Source: Paenibacillus rigui (GTDB taxonomy: Bacteria > Bacillota > Bacilli > Paenibacillales > NBRC-103111). From it: DNA of 64,000 nucleotides. Below the pieces are notes generated by a model that did not search any database, was not told the DNA's origin, and was given only the letters and a program-made list of their open reading frames with translations. The DNA lies in the NCBI RefSeq assembly GCF_002234615.1, contig NZ_NMQW01000047.1, positions 1 to 64,000 of the forward strand, written 5' to 3'. A program made the position numbers and the translations under genes. Every line of letters starts with the position of its first letter. The first letter of the stretch is position 1. Positions 1-8,030 of this stretch are shown one piece after another.

Positions 1-18
1 TCTAAACACTTCGAGATT

Positions 19-132
19 TGGGGAGGTACTCCTTTTTTCATGTCTTAAAAACTCAAGCTGCTCAAGGCATTCAATTTATGAAATTGATTCAATTATATAA
101 ATAATTAGTTTGGTTAAGGAGCTGTTGAGGTC
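19..132 (+). promoter_or_regulatory. Leader region of first gene with small palindrome
   Basis: The first bases hold a short GGAG-GTA-CTCC hairpin followed by six T (about 25-40), possibly the end of a gene outside the window. An AT-rich stretch follows with the palindrome CAATTT-ATG-AAATTG at 72-86. A ribosome binding site (TAAGGAG, about 115-121) precedes the ATG at 133. No convincing -35/-10 pair was found, so operator function for the palindrome is a guess. Confidence 0.3.
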
Positions 133-1890
133 ATGGTATTGGATCCAAAGAGGTTGCTGCTGCGAGAGCTGGAGGCATGGCATCAGGACTACAATCCTGA
201 GCTCCGCATGGTTCGGAGACCGTTCAGCTCGCCAGGCTATCATACGACATTGAAGCATACGACGCATACGCATCCGACGTTGGCTGCCGTCATGTACGCG
301 TTGGCTCTGCTTGACAGCGGGGTTGAAGCTTATGTCCCGCGGGCGTCGGACATCCTGGAGCAAGTGATCAGCCTGCAGGATCAGAATCCGGCGAATGCCA
401 CCTTCGGCATCTGGTCCTGGTTCCAGGAGGAGCCTCTGGCCCAAATGGCGCCGCCGGATTGGAACTGGGCGGATTTTTGCGGAAAACGGCTTGTCTTGAC
501 GGAGCAAAGACACGGTTCTCTTTTGCCGGCGGACCTAAGGGAGAAGCTGCGTCATGCGGTATTTTGCGCGTGCGATGCGATCATGAAGCGTAATGTTGGG
601 CCAGGGTATACGAATATCGCCATTATGGGCGCCTTCGTTACACTTGTTGCCGGAGAAGTCTATGGGATTGACAGGTACGTTCATTACGGGCTGGAGCGGC
701 TGCGGAGGTTTCGGGAATACACGCATGATTTGGGAACCTTTCAGGAATATAACAGCCCGACCTATACGATCGTTGCGATTCAGGAGCTGTCGAGCATCCA
801 TACATCGACCCGGCTTCCGGATGCCAAGCTGTGGAGTGCCGATATGCTCGATGTGGCATGGCGTATGGTCGCCGAACATTATCACTTCCCGACCGGCCAA
901 TGGTCGGGTCCGCACAGCCGCAGCTACAGCACGGTGATGACCGAGTCGGTACGCTCCTTTTTGCAGATGGCGGTGGGTGATACACTCCAGCTTCAGTCGG
1001 AGTCGAAGCTTGTGTACAGCCTGGACTGGTACGGGAACAGCATAAGCTGTCCGGAGGCTTACATCGCTTCCTTTCACCATGCTCAGGTGGCAGAACATTC
1101 TCAAGTTGTGCAGCGTAGTCCGGAAGGGGTGGCGATCAATATCGCAACTACCTTCAAAAACGGGCAGGTAAGTCTAGGTACGTTCAGCCGGGACGTCATG
1201 TGGAACCAGCGGCGCAACCTGATTGCGTATGTGCCGAATGGGGACGGCTTCAGCTACATTCATTTGCGGTTTTTGCATGACGGATACGATTATTCATCTG
1301 CCGTTTATACAAGCAGGCAGGAACGGACGGATGTGCTGTTCGGAATCGGCTTTTGTACGGACGGGGGAGATACGCATATTGGACTGGATCCGATTAACGG
1401 TTCAATCGAGGCTGAAGATTTAAGGCTGAGGTTTGAGATCGGGGGACGAAGCGAAGGCGTGGAGGCTGATCTGTTGGCGCAGCACGGGAAGAAATCGGTT
1501 CAGGTCCGGTTGCCCGATGGTATAACCATGCAGACCGAGGTATTGTTCGCAGCCTTTGATGGAGAGACACCGAGATGGGAGATTAGCAGGGATGCAGATA
1601 AGAGCTGCATAGATTATATCGTGTATTCGGGAGAGAAGAAGCCGTTTGACTTCCGTAGTATGCAGCGGGCTCTTATGGTATTGGCATTTCGCTTATACGA
1701 CGGGAGCACAGGAAAGGCAGAGTCATTGGAGGCATCCGCAAGGGTTGTCCAGGCACAGGACGATGCCGAAACAGCGAACGCGGATAAGGCGGCGGAACAG
1801 GTGTATGCCCGCTACAGGACTCTCTCCGGGACCGAGCTGGATTTAGGCTTACCGTTAAAGCCGGCAACCAAACAAGAAATGCTTCAATAG
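133..1890 (+). CDS. Putative alpha/alpha-toroid polysaccharide-active protein
   Basis: A 585-residue protein with no signal peptide, so probably cytoplasmic. The N-terminal two thirds is helical, with aromatic and histidine-rich stretches (HTTHTHPTL near residue 43, EYNSPTY near 206, HSRSYS near 262). The last third looks like a beta-sandwich. This toroid plus sandwich layout is seen in heparinase- and alginate-lyase-like enzymes, and the EYNSPTY stretch recalls such toroid proteins, but I cannot assign a family with certainty. The next gene starts 42 bases on and is a pectin-oligomer-lyase-like protein, which supports a role in acidic glycan breakdown. Lyase or hydrolase activity is inferred. 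Confidence 0.55.
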   Translation: MVLDPKRLLLRELEAWHQDYNPELRMVRRPFSSPGYHTTLKHTTHTHPTLAAVMYALALLDSGVEAYVPRASDILEQVISLQDQNPANATFGIWSWFQEEPLAQMAPPDWNWADFCGKRLVLTEQRHGSLLPADLREKLRHAVFCACDAIMKRNVGPGYTNIAIMGAFVTLVAGEVYGIDRYVHYGLERLRRFREYTHDLGTFQEYNSPTYTIVAIQELSSIHTSTRLPDAKLWSADMLDVAWRMVAEHYHFPTGQWSGPHSRSYSTVMTESVRSFLQMAVGDTLQLQSESKLVYSLDWYGNSISCPEAYIASFHHAQVAEHSQVVQRSPEGVAINIATTFKNGQVSLGTFSRDVMWNQRRNLIAYVPNGDGFSYIHLRFLHDGYDYSSAVYTSRQERTDVLFGIGFCTDGGDTHIGLDPINGSIEAEDLRLRFEIGGRSEGVEADLLAQHGKKSVQVRLPDGITMQTEVLFAAFDGETPRWEISRDADKSCIDYIVYSGEKKPFDFRSMQRALMVLAFRLYDGSTGKAESLEASARVVQAQDDAETANADKAAEQVYARYRTLSGTELDLGLPLKPATKQEMLQ

Positions 1891-1932
1891 CATATAGAAG
1901 ATCGCGGAACGGTGACGGAAAGGAGCAGGAAG

Positions 1933-3051
1933 ATGGCTAAGGGAGAAAAGGTTGGCAACCGGTTTCACCGATATTCCGATGCCTATACCGGGCAAGAGGT
2001 CATCCGGCTTACGGAGCCGGGTCACGTTAACCACCATCCTTATTTTTATTACAAGATGGTAACGAATGACAACCGGTATTTGATCTATGCGAGTGACAGG
2101 GACGGCCAGCGAAATCTATATCAAATGAACCTGAACAACGGTTCTGCACTGCAGCTAACGGAAGGGGCGGGTATTCATGATTTCAGCTGCTCGCTCACTA
2201 GCGATGACCGATACGTTATCTTTTGCAGGGAACAGCAGGTTGTCCGATTGGATTTGGAGTCACTTAGGGAGGAATGCTTGTATGAAACTCCATCTGGCTG
2301 GAAATCGAATGCCAATCCCGCTTTGAGCTCGGATGACCGGTACCTGGTGCTGACCGAGATGAATGAAAGGGATGTTATACCAAGCCAGGGAGATTGGTCT
2401 ACCTTCGAGCCGCAGTGGGCAACCAAGCCTCATTGCAGAATCGTGTATGTGGATATCAGGCAGAAGACAAGTCATATCGTTCATGAGGAGCTCAATTGCT
2501 GGCTAGGTCATCCGCAGCTTCGTCCCAATGATTCTTCAACCATATTGTTCTGCCATGAGGGTCCATGGAATCGGATCGACGCGAGATTATGGCTTATTCA
2601 ATCGGATGGCTCCAACCTGAGATGTGCGAGACCTCAGACCCGTCAGGAGCTGATCACGCACGAGTATTGGTTAGCGGACGGATCGCGCTTTGCCTTCGTT
2701 TACCGTGACCATGAACAGGGGAAGCGGGAGAGCATCCGATTCATCGATCCGGCTTCGTTGGAAGAAGAGGTATGGATGGAGTGCTCAAAGTATTGTCATT
2801 TTATTTCGAATGCGAGGCATACGCTGATTGTCGGAGACGGGCAGTCGAAGGATGAACCTTTTATTTATCTCGTCGATGTGGAGAAGCGAAAGGAGGAGCG
2901 GCTGTGCTCCCATGGAACCTCCTGGAAAAGCTACGGAAATACCCAGGATGCCCATCCGCATCCGGCTTTCTCACCTGACGGCACATTTATTGTCTTTACT
3001 TCCGATTGGGAAGGCTCGCCATGCATTTATCGGGTGAACTTACCGTCATAA
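1933..3051 (+). CDS. Oligogalacturonate lyase-like protein (PL22-type beta-propeller)
   Basis: A 372-residue cytoplasmic protein made of WD40/TolB-like blades (repeats such as YLIYASDRDGQRNLY, FSPDGTFIVFTSDWEGSPCIYRV). It carries signatures I associate with PL22: GHPQ, CHEGPW, THEYW and near the C-terminus QDAHPHP. In characterised enzymes a Gln and three His bind Mn2+; the Q-x-x-H-x-H spacing fits that site. The expected reaction is beta-elimination of unsaturated digalacturonate to 5-keto-4-deoxyuronate. The ATG at 1933 is preferred over the GTG at 1912 because AAAGGAG lies 7 bases upstream. It is probably co-transcribed with the preceding gene. Confidence 0.8.
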   Translation: MAKGEKVGNRFHRYSDAYTGQEVIRLTEPGHVNHHPYFYYKMVTNDNRYLIYASDRDGQRNLYQMNLNNGSALQLTEGAGIHDFSCSLTSDDRYVIFCREQQVVRLDLESLREECLYETPSGWKSNANPALSSDDRYLVLTEMNERDVIPSQGDWSTFEPQWATKPHCRIVYVDIRQKTSHIVHEELNCWLGHPQLRPNDSSTILFCHEGPWNRIDARLWLIQSDGSNLRCARPQTRQELITHEYWLADGSRFAFVYRDHEQGKRESIRFIDPASLEEEVWMECSKYCHFISNARHTLIVGDGQSKDEPFIYLVDVEKRKEERLCSHGTSWKSYGNTQDAHPHPAFSPDGTFIVFTSDWEGSPCIYRVNLPS

Positions 3052-3066
3052 CAGAAGCTGCATTCC

Positions 3067-3105
3067 GCTCCTTCGCGCCCGAATCCGGGTAGAGGGGGCT
3101 TTTTT
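3067..3105 (+). terminator. Rho-independent terminator after the PL22-like gene
   Basis: GCTCCTTC (3067-3074) pairs with GAGGGGGC (3092-3099) using two G-U pairs, with an inner CCCG/CGGG helix, followed by six T. Confidence 0.75.
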
Positions 3106-3133
3106 CATGAGGAAAAGCTCACCATTTTTCCGG

Positions 3134-3162
3134 TTGACAGGAAGTGGGAAAAAGGTTATTTT
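3134..3162 (+). promoter_or_regulatory. SigA-type promoter of the monooxygenase-tetR operon
   Basis: A consensus TTGACA (3134-3139) is followed after 17 bases by TATTTT (3157-3162). A palindromic operator starts 4 bases downstream of the -10. Confidence 0.6.
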
Positions 3163-3165
3163 AGT

Positions 3166-3184
3166 ATTGATCGAATTAGTCAAT
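3166..3184 (+). promoter_or_regulatory. Candidate TetR operator O1
   Basis: ATTGA, 9 bases, TCAAT. It lies across the expected transcription start. The same architecture recurs at 3229-3247, and a TetR gene is the second gene of this operon. Confidence 0.6.
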
Positions 3185-3228
3185 CAAAAAATCCCGTTCC
3201 ATTAACCGGAATATTTTTTTGGTTCAAA

Positions 3229-3247
3229 ATTGACTGAATGGATCAAT
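3229..3247 (+). promoter_or_regulatory. Candidate TetR operator O2
   Basis: A second ATTGA, 9 bases, TCAAT element, with extra symmetry (ATTGAC and ATCAAT arms). It lies 63 bases from O1, about six helical turns, just upstream of the ribosome binding site of the FAD gene. Confidence 0.6.
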
Positions 3248-3271
3248 CGATAAATGGGGAGACGATGGATC

Positions 3272-4759
3272 ATGTCATTTCAAGCTGGAGGAATAGATAA
3301 CACGAACGAAGCATTGCTCGGAGGAAAGGCAATTATTATTGGCGGAAGTGTGGCCGGATTGATGACAGCCAAGGTGCTTTCTGCATTCTATCGCGAGATT
3401 CTTATTGTAGAAAAGGATGTGCTCCCCGACCAGCCGGTGAACCGGACGGGAACCCCGCATGGATTCCACCCGCACCGGTTTACGAACCGGGGGAAAATGA
3501 TCACGGAACGGCTGTTTCCAGGCTATGAACAGGATTTGTTGGCACTAGGCGCACCCTCTTCATTTCAAAAGACCGTGCACAACATGAATCAATATGGAAG
3601 CGTAGTAGGGAAATATCCGCGCAACGATATCAAGTTCAGCCGCGCTGCGCTGGAGTGGGTGCTGCGTCGGCGCGTGCAGGAGCTGCCGCAGGTTCATTTT
3701 CTGACGAATCATGATGTGATTGAACTGGCTGCAGCACCAGATTCATCTGCCGTCACAGGAGTCAAGATCAGGAACAGAGCTCAAGGGGGGATGGATATCC
3801 GCATGGCAGCAGATTTGGTGGTCGATACCAGCGGCCGCCAATCCAAGCTGGCTGCATGGCTGGAGCAGTTAGGTTATGCGGTTCCCACACCGGATTTGTT
3901 AAAGGTATCGATCGGGTACAGCACCCGCCGGTATCAAGTGCCCAAGCACCTGCATCATCTTTGTGAAGAATGGGATGTCATTAATATTGCGGGTCAACCG
4001 GCGAATGGAACGTATACAGGAGTATTCTCCTTTATAGAAAATCATGTTGCCGAGATGGTGCTGTACCGCCCCGGCGGACAGTATCCTCCGACCGATGCCG
4101 AAGCATTCGAGCGATGCGTCGAGCGGCTTCCAACTCCGATTATCGCAGAAATATTGCAGCAGCTTGAACCGATTACTTCTCCCCGAGGCTACCGTGTCGA
4201 AGCGTTATACCGCCATCACTATGAACAAATGTCAAAATGGCCGAAGGGACTGCTGGTACTGGGAGATGCTTACTGCATCTTTGATCCGATCTTCGGTCAA
4301 GGGATGACCGTGGCTGCGCTGGAGGCGGAAGCATTGGAATCGTGCCTGAAAGAGCAGCGAAACGAGCCGGCGGCTGATTTCGAACGTCAAGTGCTGCACC
4401 AAATCCAGACAGTCATTGAACCCGCCTGGTGGTTGAATTGCGCCAACGATTTGCAGTGGGAAGACGTCGAATATGAGGGAACCGAGCCTTTGCAGGGCGT
4501 GGCTTTGGCTAGGAAATATATGGCCCTTTTGCTTAAGCAGGGAACGCTTGCGGATCCCAAGCTGTTCGGGCTGTACTGGGCCGTCAATACCTTATCCGTA
4601 TCGCCTCGGGAAATATGGAACCCAGTAATGGTTGAAGCTGTTCTTTCTTCAACGGAGGAGGGCAAGCAAATCCTTCAGGAGCTGCTGCAGCTGTTCGATC
4701 AACCGCTTCGTGAAATATTGCCGCAGCTTTTACCTTCTTTTGCCTGCGAGGCGGTTTAA
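3272..4759 (+). CDS. FAD-dependent monooxygenase/oxidoreductase
   Basis: The N-terminus has a Rossmann FAD-binding fold (AIIIGGSVAGLMTAKVLS, then an acidic residue in LIVEKD). The middle has the second FAD motif typical of group A flavin monooxygenases and geranylgeranyl-reductase-like enzymes (LGDAYCIFDPIFGQGM, about residue 335). The substrate is unknown. An in-frame ATG at 3254 lies upstream, but GGGGAG at 3256-3261 places the start at 3272. The tetR gene follows after 66 bases, so repression relieved by a toxic aromatic or lipophilic ligand is a reasonable inference. Confidence 0.8.
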   Translation: MSFQAGGIDNTNEALLGGKAIIIGGSVAGLMTAKVLSAFYREILIVEKDVLPDQPVNRTGTPHGFHPHRFTNRGKMITERLFPGYEQDLLALGAPSSFQKTVHNMNQYGSVVGKYPRNDIKFSRAALEWVLRRRVQELPQVHFLTNHDVIELAAAPDSSAVTGVKIRNRAQGGMDIRMAADLVVDTSGRQSKLAAWLEQLGYAVPTPDLLKVSIGYSTRRYQVPKHLHHLCEEWDVINIAGQPANGTYTGVFSFIENHVAEMVLYRPGGQYPPTDAEAFERCVERLPTPIIAEILQQLEPITSPRGYRVEALYRHHYEQMSKWPKGLLVLGDAYCIFDPIFGQGMTVAALEAEALESCLKEQRNEPAADFERQVLHQIQTVIEPAWWLNCANDLQWEDVEYEGTEPLQGVALARKYMALLLKQGTLADPKLFGLYWAVNTLSVSPREIWNPVMVEAVLSSTEEGKQILQELLQLFDQPLREILPQLLPSFACEAV

Positions 4760-4825
4760 AAGATGTAACCAGAAGTGATATACTCATAGGCGACGTCCCT
4801 ATACAGCAAAGGAGTTCGAATAGCA

Positions 4826-5422
4826 TTGGCGCCTTTAAACGATGAACAATTGCACCAAATTCGCGATGAACGCAAGGAGCAGATTATGAAGGCAGCCCTG
4901 AATGTCTTTGCACGGCGAGGCATTATAGGAACCAAAATGAATATGATCGCAGCAGAAGCCGGCATCAGTCACGGGTTGCTTTACCATTACTTCAAGTCCA
5001 AGGATGAGCTGTTCATTACGCTTGTCGAGGGAGCTATGATAGAAGCGGACGATGAGATGAAAAAAGCAAATCTCATGCCGGGTACGCCGATCGAACGGAT
5101 CCGTAAGCTTACGGAAATCATACTGGATGAGGAGGGCGCGCCTTTTTTCATGCTTATCCATCAGGCGCGCACGGCAGACGGTGTTCCCGATAAGGCCAAA
5201 GCGCTGGTTCAGCAATATTCGATGAAATCGTTTGTGGAACGGCTGCTTCCCTTATTTCTGGAGGCGCAGGACAAGGGAGAGATTGTATCGGGAGACCCGG
5301 CCATGCTTATTTCCTCTTATTTGTCGGTACTCTCGGGTCTTATGGTACTTAATGTACAAGATGACGAGGGCTTTCAAATTCCTGAGGCGGAATTCCTGCT
5401 GCGAATGCTGACAGGCCGTTAG
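4826..5422 (+). CDS. TetR/AcrR family transcriptional regulator
   Basis: A 198-residue protein. The N-terminal helix-turn-helix is typical of the family (IMKAALNVFARRGIIGTKMNMIAAEAGISHGLLYHYFKSK region, about residues 20-58), followed by an all-helical ligand domain. The start is TTG at 4826 with AAAGGAG 11 bases upstream. It is the second gene of the FAD monooxygenase operon and probably binds the two ATTGA-N9-TCAAT sites upstream of that gene. Confidence 0.9.
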   Translation: MAPLNDEQLHQIRDERKEQIMKAALNVFARRGIIGTKMNMIAAEAGISHGLLYHYFKSKDELFITLVEGAMIEADDEMKKANLMPGTPIERIRKLTEIILDEEGAPFFMLIHQARTADGVPDKAKALVQQYSMKSFVERLLPLFLEAQDKGEIVSGDPAMLISSYLSVLSGLMVLNVQDDEGFQIPEAEFLLRMLTGR

Positions 5423-5423
5423 A

Positions 5424-5521
5424 TAGCGGCTCGCCAAGGCGACGATGTGCAGCCAACCTGAGAGGGGGATCGGCTCGCAGCACCGGGACTAAGTCACGGC
5501 CCTGACTTCTACGGGAGGCAG
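5424..5521 (+). pseudogene. Degenerate 16S rRNA gene fragment
   Basis: Right after the tetR stop is a stretch in the same order as bacterial 16S rRNA around E. coli positions 270-360. It contains CGGCT.GCCAAGGCGACGATG, CCTGAGAGGG, GATCGG, GGGACT, CACGGCCC and CTACGGGAGGCAG. Against the Bacillales consensus as I remember it, identity is roughly 80-87% with one insertion of about 4 bases near 5476. Changes fall on helix positions without compensation: GCCGA/TCGGC has become GCCAA/TCGGC, and CTGGG/CCCAG has become CCGGG/CCCTG. This points to neutral decay, not a working RNA. No flanking 16S or 23S sequence is visible; weak similarity may continue to about 5560. Confidence 0.85.
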
Positions 5522-5567
5522 TATTGATTTGTAGTGAATGGTATGAAATGGAATTATCTAACGCATA

Positions 5568-5607
5568 CTAACCCTGATCTTCACATGTCCTCGTGAGGTT
5601 AGGGGTG
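5568..5607 (+). promoter_or_regulatory. Hairpin at the permease ribosome binding site
   Basis: CTAACC (5568-5573) can pair with GGTTAG (5597-5602), which runs into the AGGGGTG ribosome binding site of the permease at 5613. Folding would partly hide the site. Modest evidence only. Confidence 0.3.
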
Positions 5608-5612
5608 CTGGA

Positions 5613-7007
5613 ATGAAATGGTGGCAGTTGTCTCTGCTTGGTGTTGCCTGTACGATTGGCACAGGTTATTTCCTTGGATCGGCCATAGCGATCCAGATCG
5701 GCGGAGGTTCGGTTGTCTTTCTGTTTATTGTTGCGGCCATTGGAACCTACGTTGTCTTTGATGCTTTATCCGCAATGACGGCGGATGACCCGCAGCAGGG
5801 TTCTTTTCGCGCTTACGCTAAAAAGGCTTTCGGCCGTTGGGCCGGCTTCAGCAGCGGCTGGATGTACTGGAGCTCCGAAATGATGATTATGGGCAGCCAA
5901 TTAACGGCCTTATCCCTTTTTACCCGGCAATGGTTCCCAGCGGCGCCGATGTGGCTGTTGGCCACCGGATATGCTGTACTCGCCTTGGCAGTGATGCTGG
6001 CCGGGACGAAAGGCTTTGAACGGCTGGAGCATCTGTTTGCGGTGATGAAGGTTTCCGCGATCCTCATGTTTGTTATTCTGGCGATGGCGGCCCTGTTCGG
6101 CTGGATCCCAAGGGCAGGAGGGGCTTATGATCAACCACACGCTCCTTTCACAGCGGATATTTTATGGCCCGGCGGGATGATGGGTTCGTGGTCTTCGCTG
6201 ATCTATGCCTTTTACGCGTTCGGCGGGATTGAAATTATGGGTTTGCTGGCAACGCGGTTAAAACGGCCAGAGGAAGCGCCGAGGGCGGGGAAGGTTATGA
6301 TTCTCTCACTGACAACGATTTATATTGCGTCCCTGGTGCTGGCATTAACCTTAGTTCCGTTAGCCGCTCTTCAGGTTAAGGAGAGTCCTTTTCAAGTCAC
6401 ATTGAATCAATATCAGCTGCCGTGGGTGCCGCATATTTTTAACGCCATCCTGATTGTTGCGGGGTTCTCGACGATGATTGCCTCGCTTTTTGCGGTCACC
6501 ACGATTTTGGTCACATTGGCTGAGGATCATGATGCACCGACGTTTTTGGCGAAAAAGTCGAAAGGGAAGAAGCGGGTTCCGTATGCCGCCATAGGACTGA
6601 CGACGACAGGGATGGCCGTCTCCGTTCTTATGGCCTTACTTCTGCCCGAAGCCCTCTACGAATATGTGACAACCGCGGCCGGAATCATGCTGCTGTACAA
6701 TTGGCTGTTTATTCTTGTCACTTCCCGAAAGCTGCTGCAGCGGTCTGTCTGGGGTTCCGTCTCGTGCTACCTGGGGATGGGGCTTATCGCAGCTGCCGTA
6801 ACGGGAACGTGCTTTCATGCCACAAGCCGGCCGGGGTTTTGGATCAGTCTGCTGTTTATGGGAGGGATCGGACTTGTCACCTTAGCTATGCGGCCCAAGT
6901 GGAATCAACGATCCCCCAAGCGGCCGCAGGAAAAGATGATTTTATTCAAGCCCAGACATGCCTCTAGTCAGCTCCACAAACGAAAAAACAAGGACCCGCT
7001 GCGCTAA
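5613..7007 (+). CDS. APC-family amino acid permease
   Basis: A 464-residue membrane protein with about 12 hydrophobic helices. The first helix carries GVACTIGTGYFLGSAIAI, the unwound helix-1 motif of amino acid-polyamine-organocation carriers. The consensus loop EEAPRAGKVM near residue 229 also fits. The C-terminus is basic and cytoplasmic. The substrate cannot be read from sequence. The gene stands alone, downstream of the 16S-like fragment and upstream of a terminator. Confidence 0.85.
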   Translation: MKWWQLSLLGVACTIGTGYFLGSAIAIQIGGGSVVFLFIVAAIGTYVVFDALSAMTADDPQQGSFRAYAKKAFGRWAGFSSGWMYWSSEMMIMGSQLTALSLFTRQWFPAAPMWLLATGYAVLALAVMLAGTKGFERLEHLFAVMKVSAILMFVILAMAALFGWIPRAGGAYDQPHAPFTADILWPGGMMGSWSSLIYAFYAFGGIEIMGLLATRLKRPEEAPRAGKVMILSLTTIYIASLVLALTLVPLAALQVKESPFQVTLNQYQLPWVPHIFNAILIVAGFSTMIASLFAVTTILVTLAEDHDAPTFLAKKSKGKKRVPYAAIGLTTTGMAVSVLMALLLPEALYEYVTTAAGIMLLYNWLFILVTSRKLLQRSVWGSVSCYLGMGLIAAAVTGTCFHATSRPGFWISLLFMGGIGLVTLAMRPKWNQRSPKRPQEKMILFKPRHASSQLHKRKNKDPLR

Positions 7008-7031
7008 ACATAAGCGGAGCTTTGGGAACAA

Positions 7032-7054
7032 AGTCTGAGCAATCAGGCTTTTTT
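7032..7054 (+). terminator. Terminator after the permease
   Basis: AGTCTGA and TCAGGCT form a 7-bp stem with one G-U pair around a GCAA loop, followed by six T. Confidence 0.75.
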
Positions 7055-7070
7055 GCTGTTTCTATGGGTA

Positions 7071-7125
7071 TTAAGAAACTTTTAAGAATTGTCCACACAA
7101 ACTATTAAGATTCGGCGGCTATACT
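7071..7125 (+). promoter_or_regulatory. Promoter with OmpR-type direct repeats
   Basis: TTAAGAA occurs at 7071-7077 and 7082-7088, and TTAAGA at 7105-7110. The start-to-start distances are 11 and 23 bases. A TATACT -10 is at 7120-7125 without a good -35, so the promoter probably depends on an activator bound to the repeats, most simply the response regulator at 7338. Confidence 0.55.
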
Positions 7126-7172
7126 AGGTTCCATACTCCAGCAAACTCAAAACAAGGGAAGGAGTGGCGCCT

Positions 7173-7243
7173 ATGTGGAAAGCTGCAGCGGTCTCATGCT
7201 TGCGGTAGCATGGTTCGTCTACATCAAACGTTGTATTTCTTAA
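7173..7243 (+). other. Possible leader peptide or decayed small membrane ORF
   Basis: A strong Shine-Dalgarno sequence (AAGGGAAGGAG, 7154-7164) has no large gene behind it. An ATG 8 bases on (7173) opens an 11-codon ORF (MWKAAAVSCLR). An overlapping GTG at 7175 opens a 22-codon ORF with a hydrophobic stretch (LMLAVAWFVYIKR). The two frames together resemble one small membrane peptide split by a frameshift. Nothing else is evident up to 7337. Confidence 0.35.
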
Positions 7244-7337
7244 GATGACTTGGTACGCTTGTGGGAGATACGTGAAGGCACGCGAAGCGAATGTAGCCGT
7301 TGGCTGACGGCAATAACTAGCAGAAGGGGAACTATCG

Positions 7338-8030
7338 ATGGCTCAACCTACCATACTCCTTGTGGATGATGAGAAAGAAATTATAGATATGCTTGAGATT
7401 TATTTGAAGAATGAAGGCTATAAACTGCTTAGAGCATCAGATGGGGCGGAAGCGCTGCAGGTGCTTCAGAAGGAAGAGATCGATTTGATCGTTCTCGATG
7501 TCATGATGCCTAAGATGGATGGAATCCAGGCTTGTCTCCAAATTCGGGAGCAAAAAAACATGCCGATCATTATGCTCTCCGCCAAGAGTCAAGATATGGA
7601 TAAGATCTGGGGCTTAAGCTCGGGAGCTGACGATTATATGAGCAAACCGTTTAATCCGCTGGAGCTGATCGCCCGCATCAAATCCCAGCTGCGCCGTTAC
7701 ACCCGGCTGAATGTCCCTCATGTTCGCAAGGACCATGAAATTGAGGTGGATGAGCTCACCATCAATACACAGACTCACGAGGTTAAGCTGGAAGGCAAAG
7801 AAATCAAGCTGACGCCCAGGGAGTTCGCGATTCTTGAGCTTTTGGCACGGAACCGGGGGATGGTGTGGAACATTGAGAAAATTTATGAAGCCGTATGGCA
7901 GGAGGCTTATTTTGATTCCGATAATACCGTTATGGTACATATCCGCAAAATCCGGGAAAAAATCGAAATAAATCCGCGTAAACCGAAATTTATAAAGACT
8001 GTGTGGGGGGTTGGCTATAAAGTTGATTAA
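7338..8030 (+). CDS. OmpR-family response regulator
   Basis: A 230-residue protein: a receiver domain with acidic pocket DDE (10-12), phosphoacceptor Asp54 (VLDVMMP) and Lys103 (SKPF), then a winged-helix DNA-binding domain from about 135 (TPREFAILELL, VHIRKIREKIE, VWGVGYKVD). It is VanR/PhoP-like. The histidine kinase gene overlaps its 3' end, so they form a pair. The 11-bp-spaced direct repeats upstream suggest autoregulation. Confidence 0.93.
   Translation: MAQPTILLVDDEKEIIDMLEIYLKNEGYKLLRASDGAEALQVLQKEEIDLIVLDVMMPKMDGIQACLQIREQKNMPIIMLSAKSQDMDKIWGLSSGADDYMSKPFNPLELIARIKSQLRRYTRLNVPHVRKDHEIEVDELTINTQTHEVKLEGKEIKLTPREFAILELLARNRGMVWNIEKIYEAVWQEAYFDSDNTVMVHIRKIREKIEINPRKPKFIKTVWGVGYKVD

Noticed and set aside
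5424-5521. A functional rRNA operon or small RNA
   Set aside because: Only about 100 bases of 16S are present, with helix-breaking changes and no 23S, 5S or tRNA nearby.
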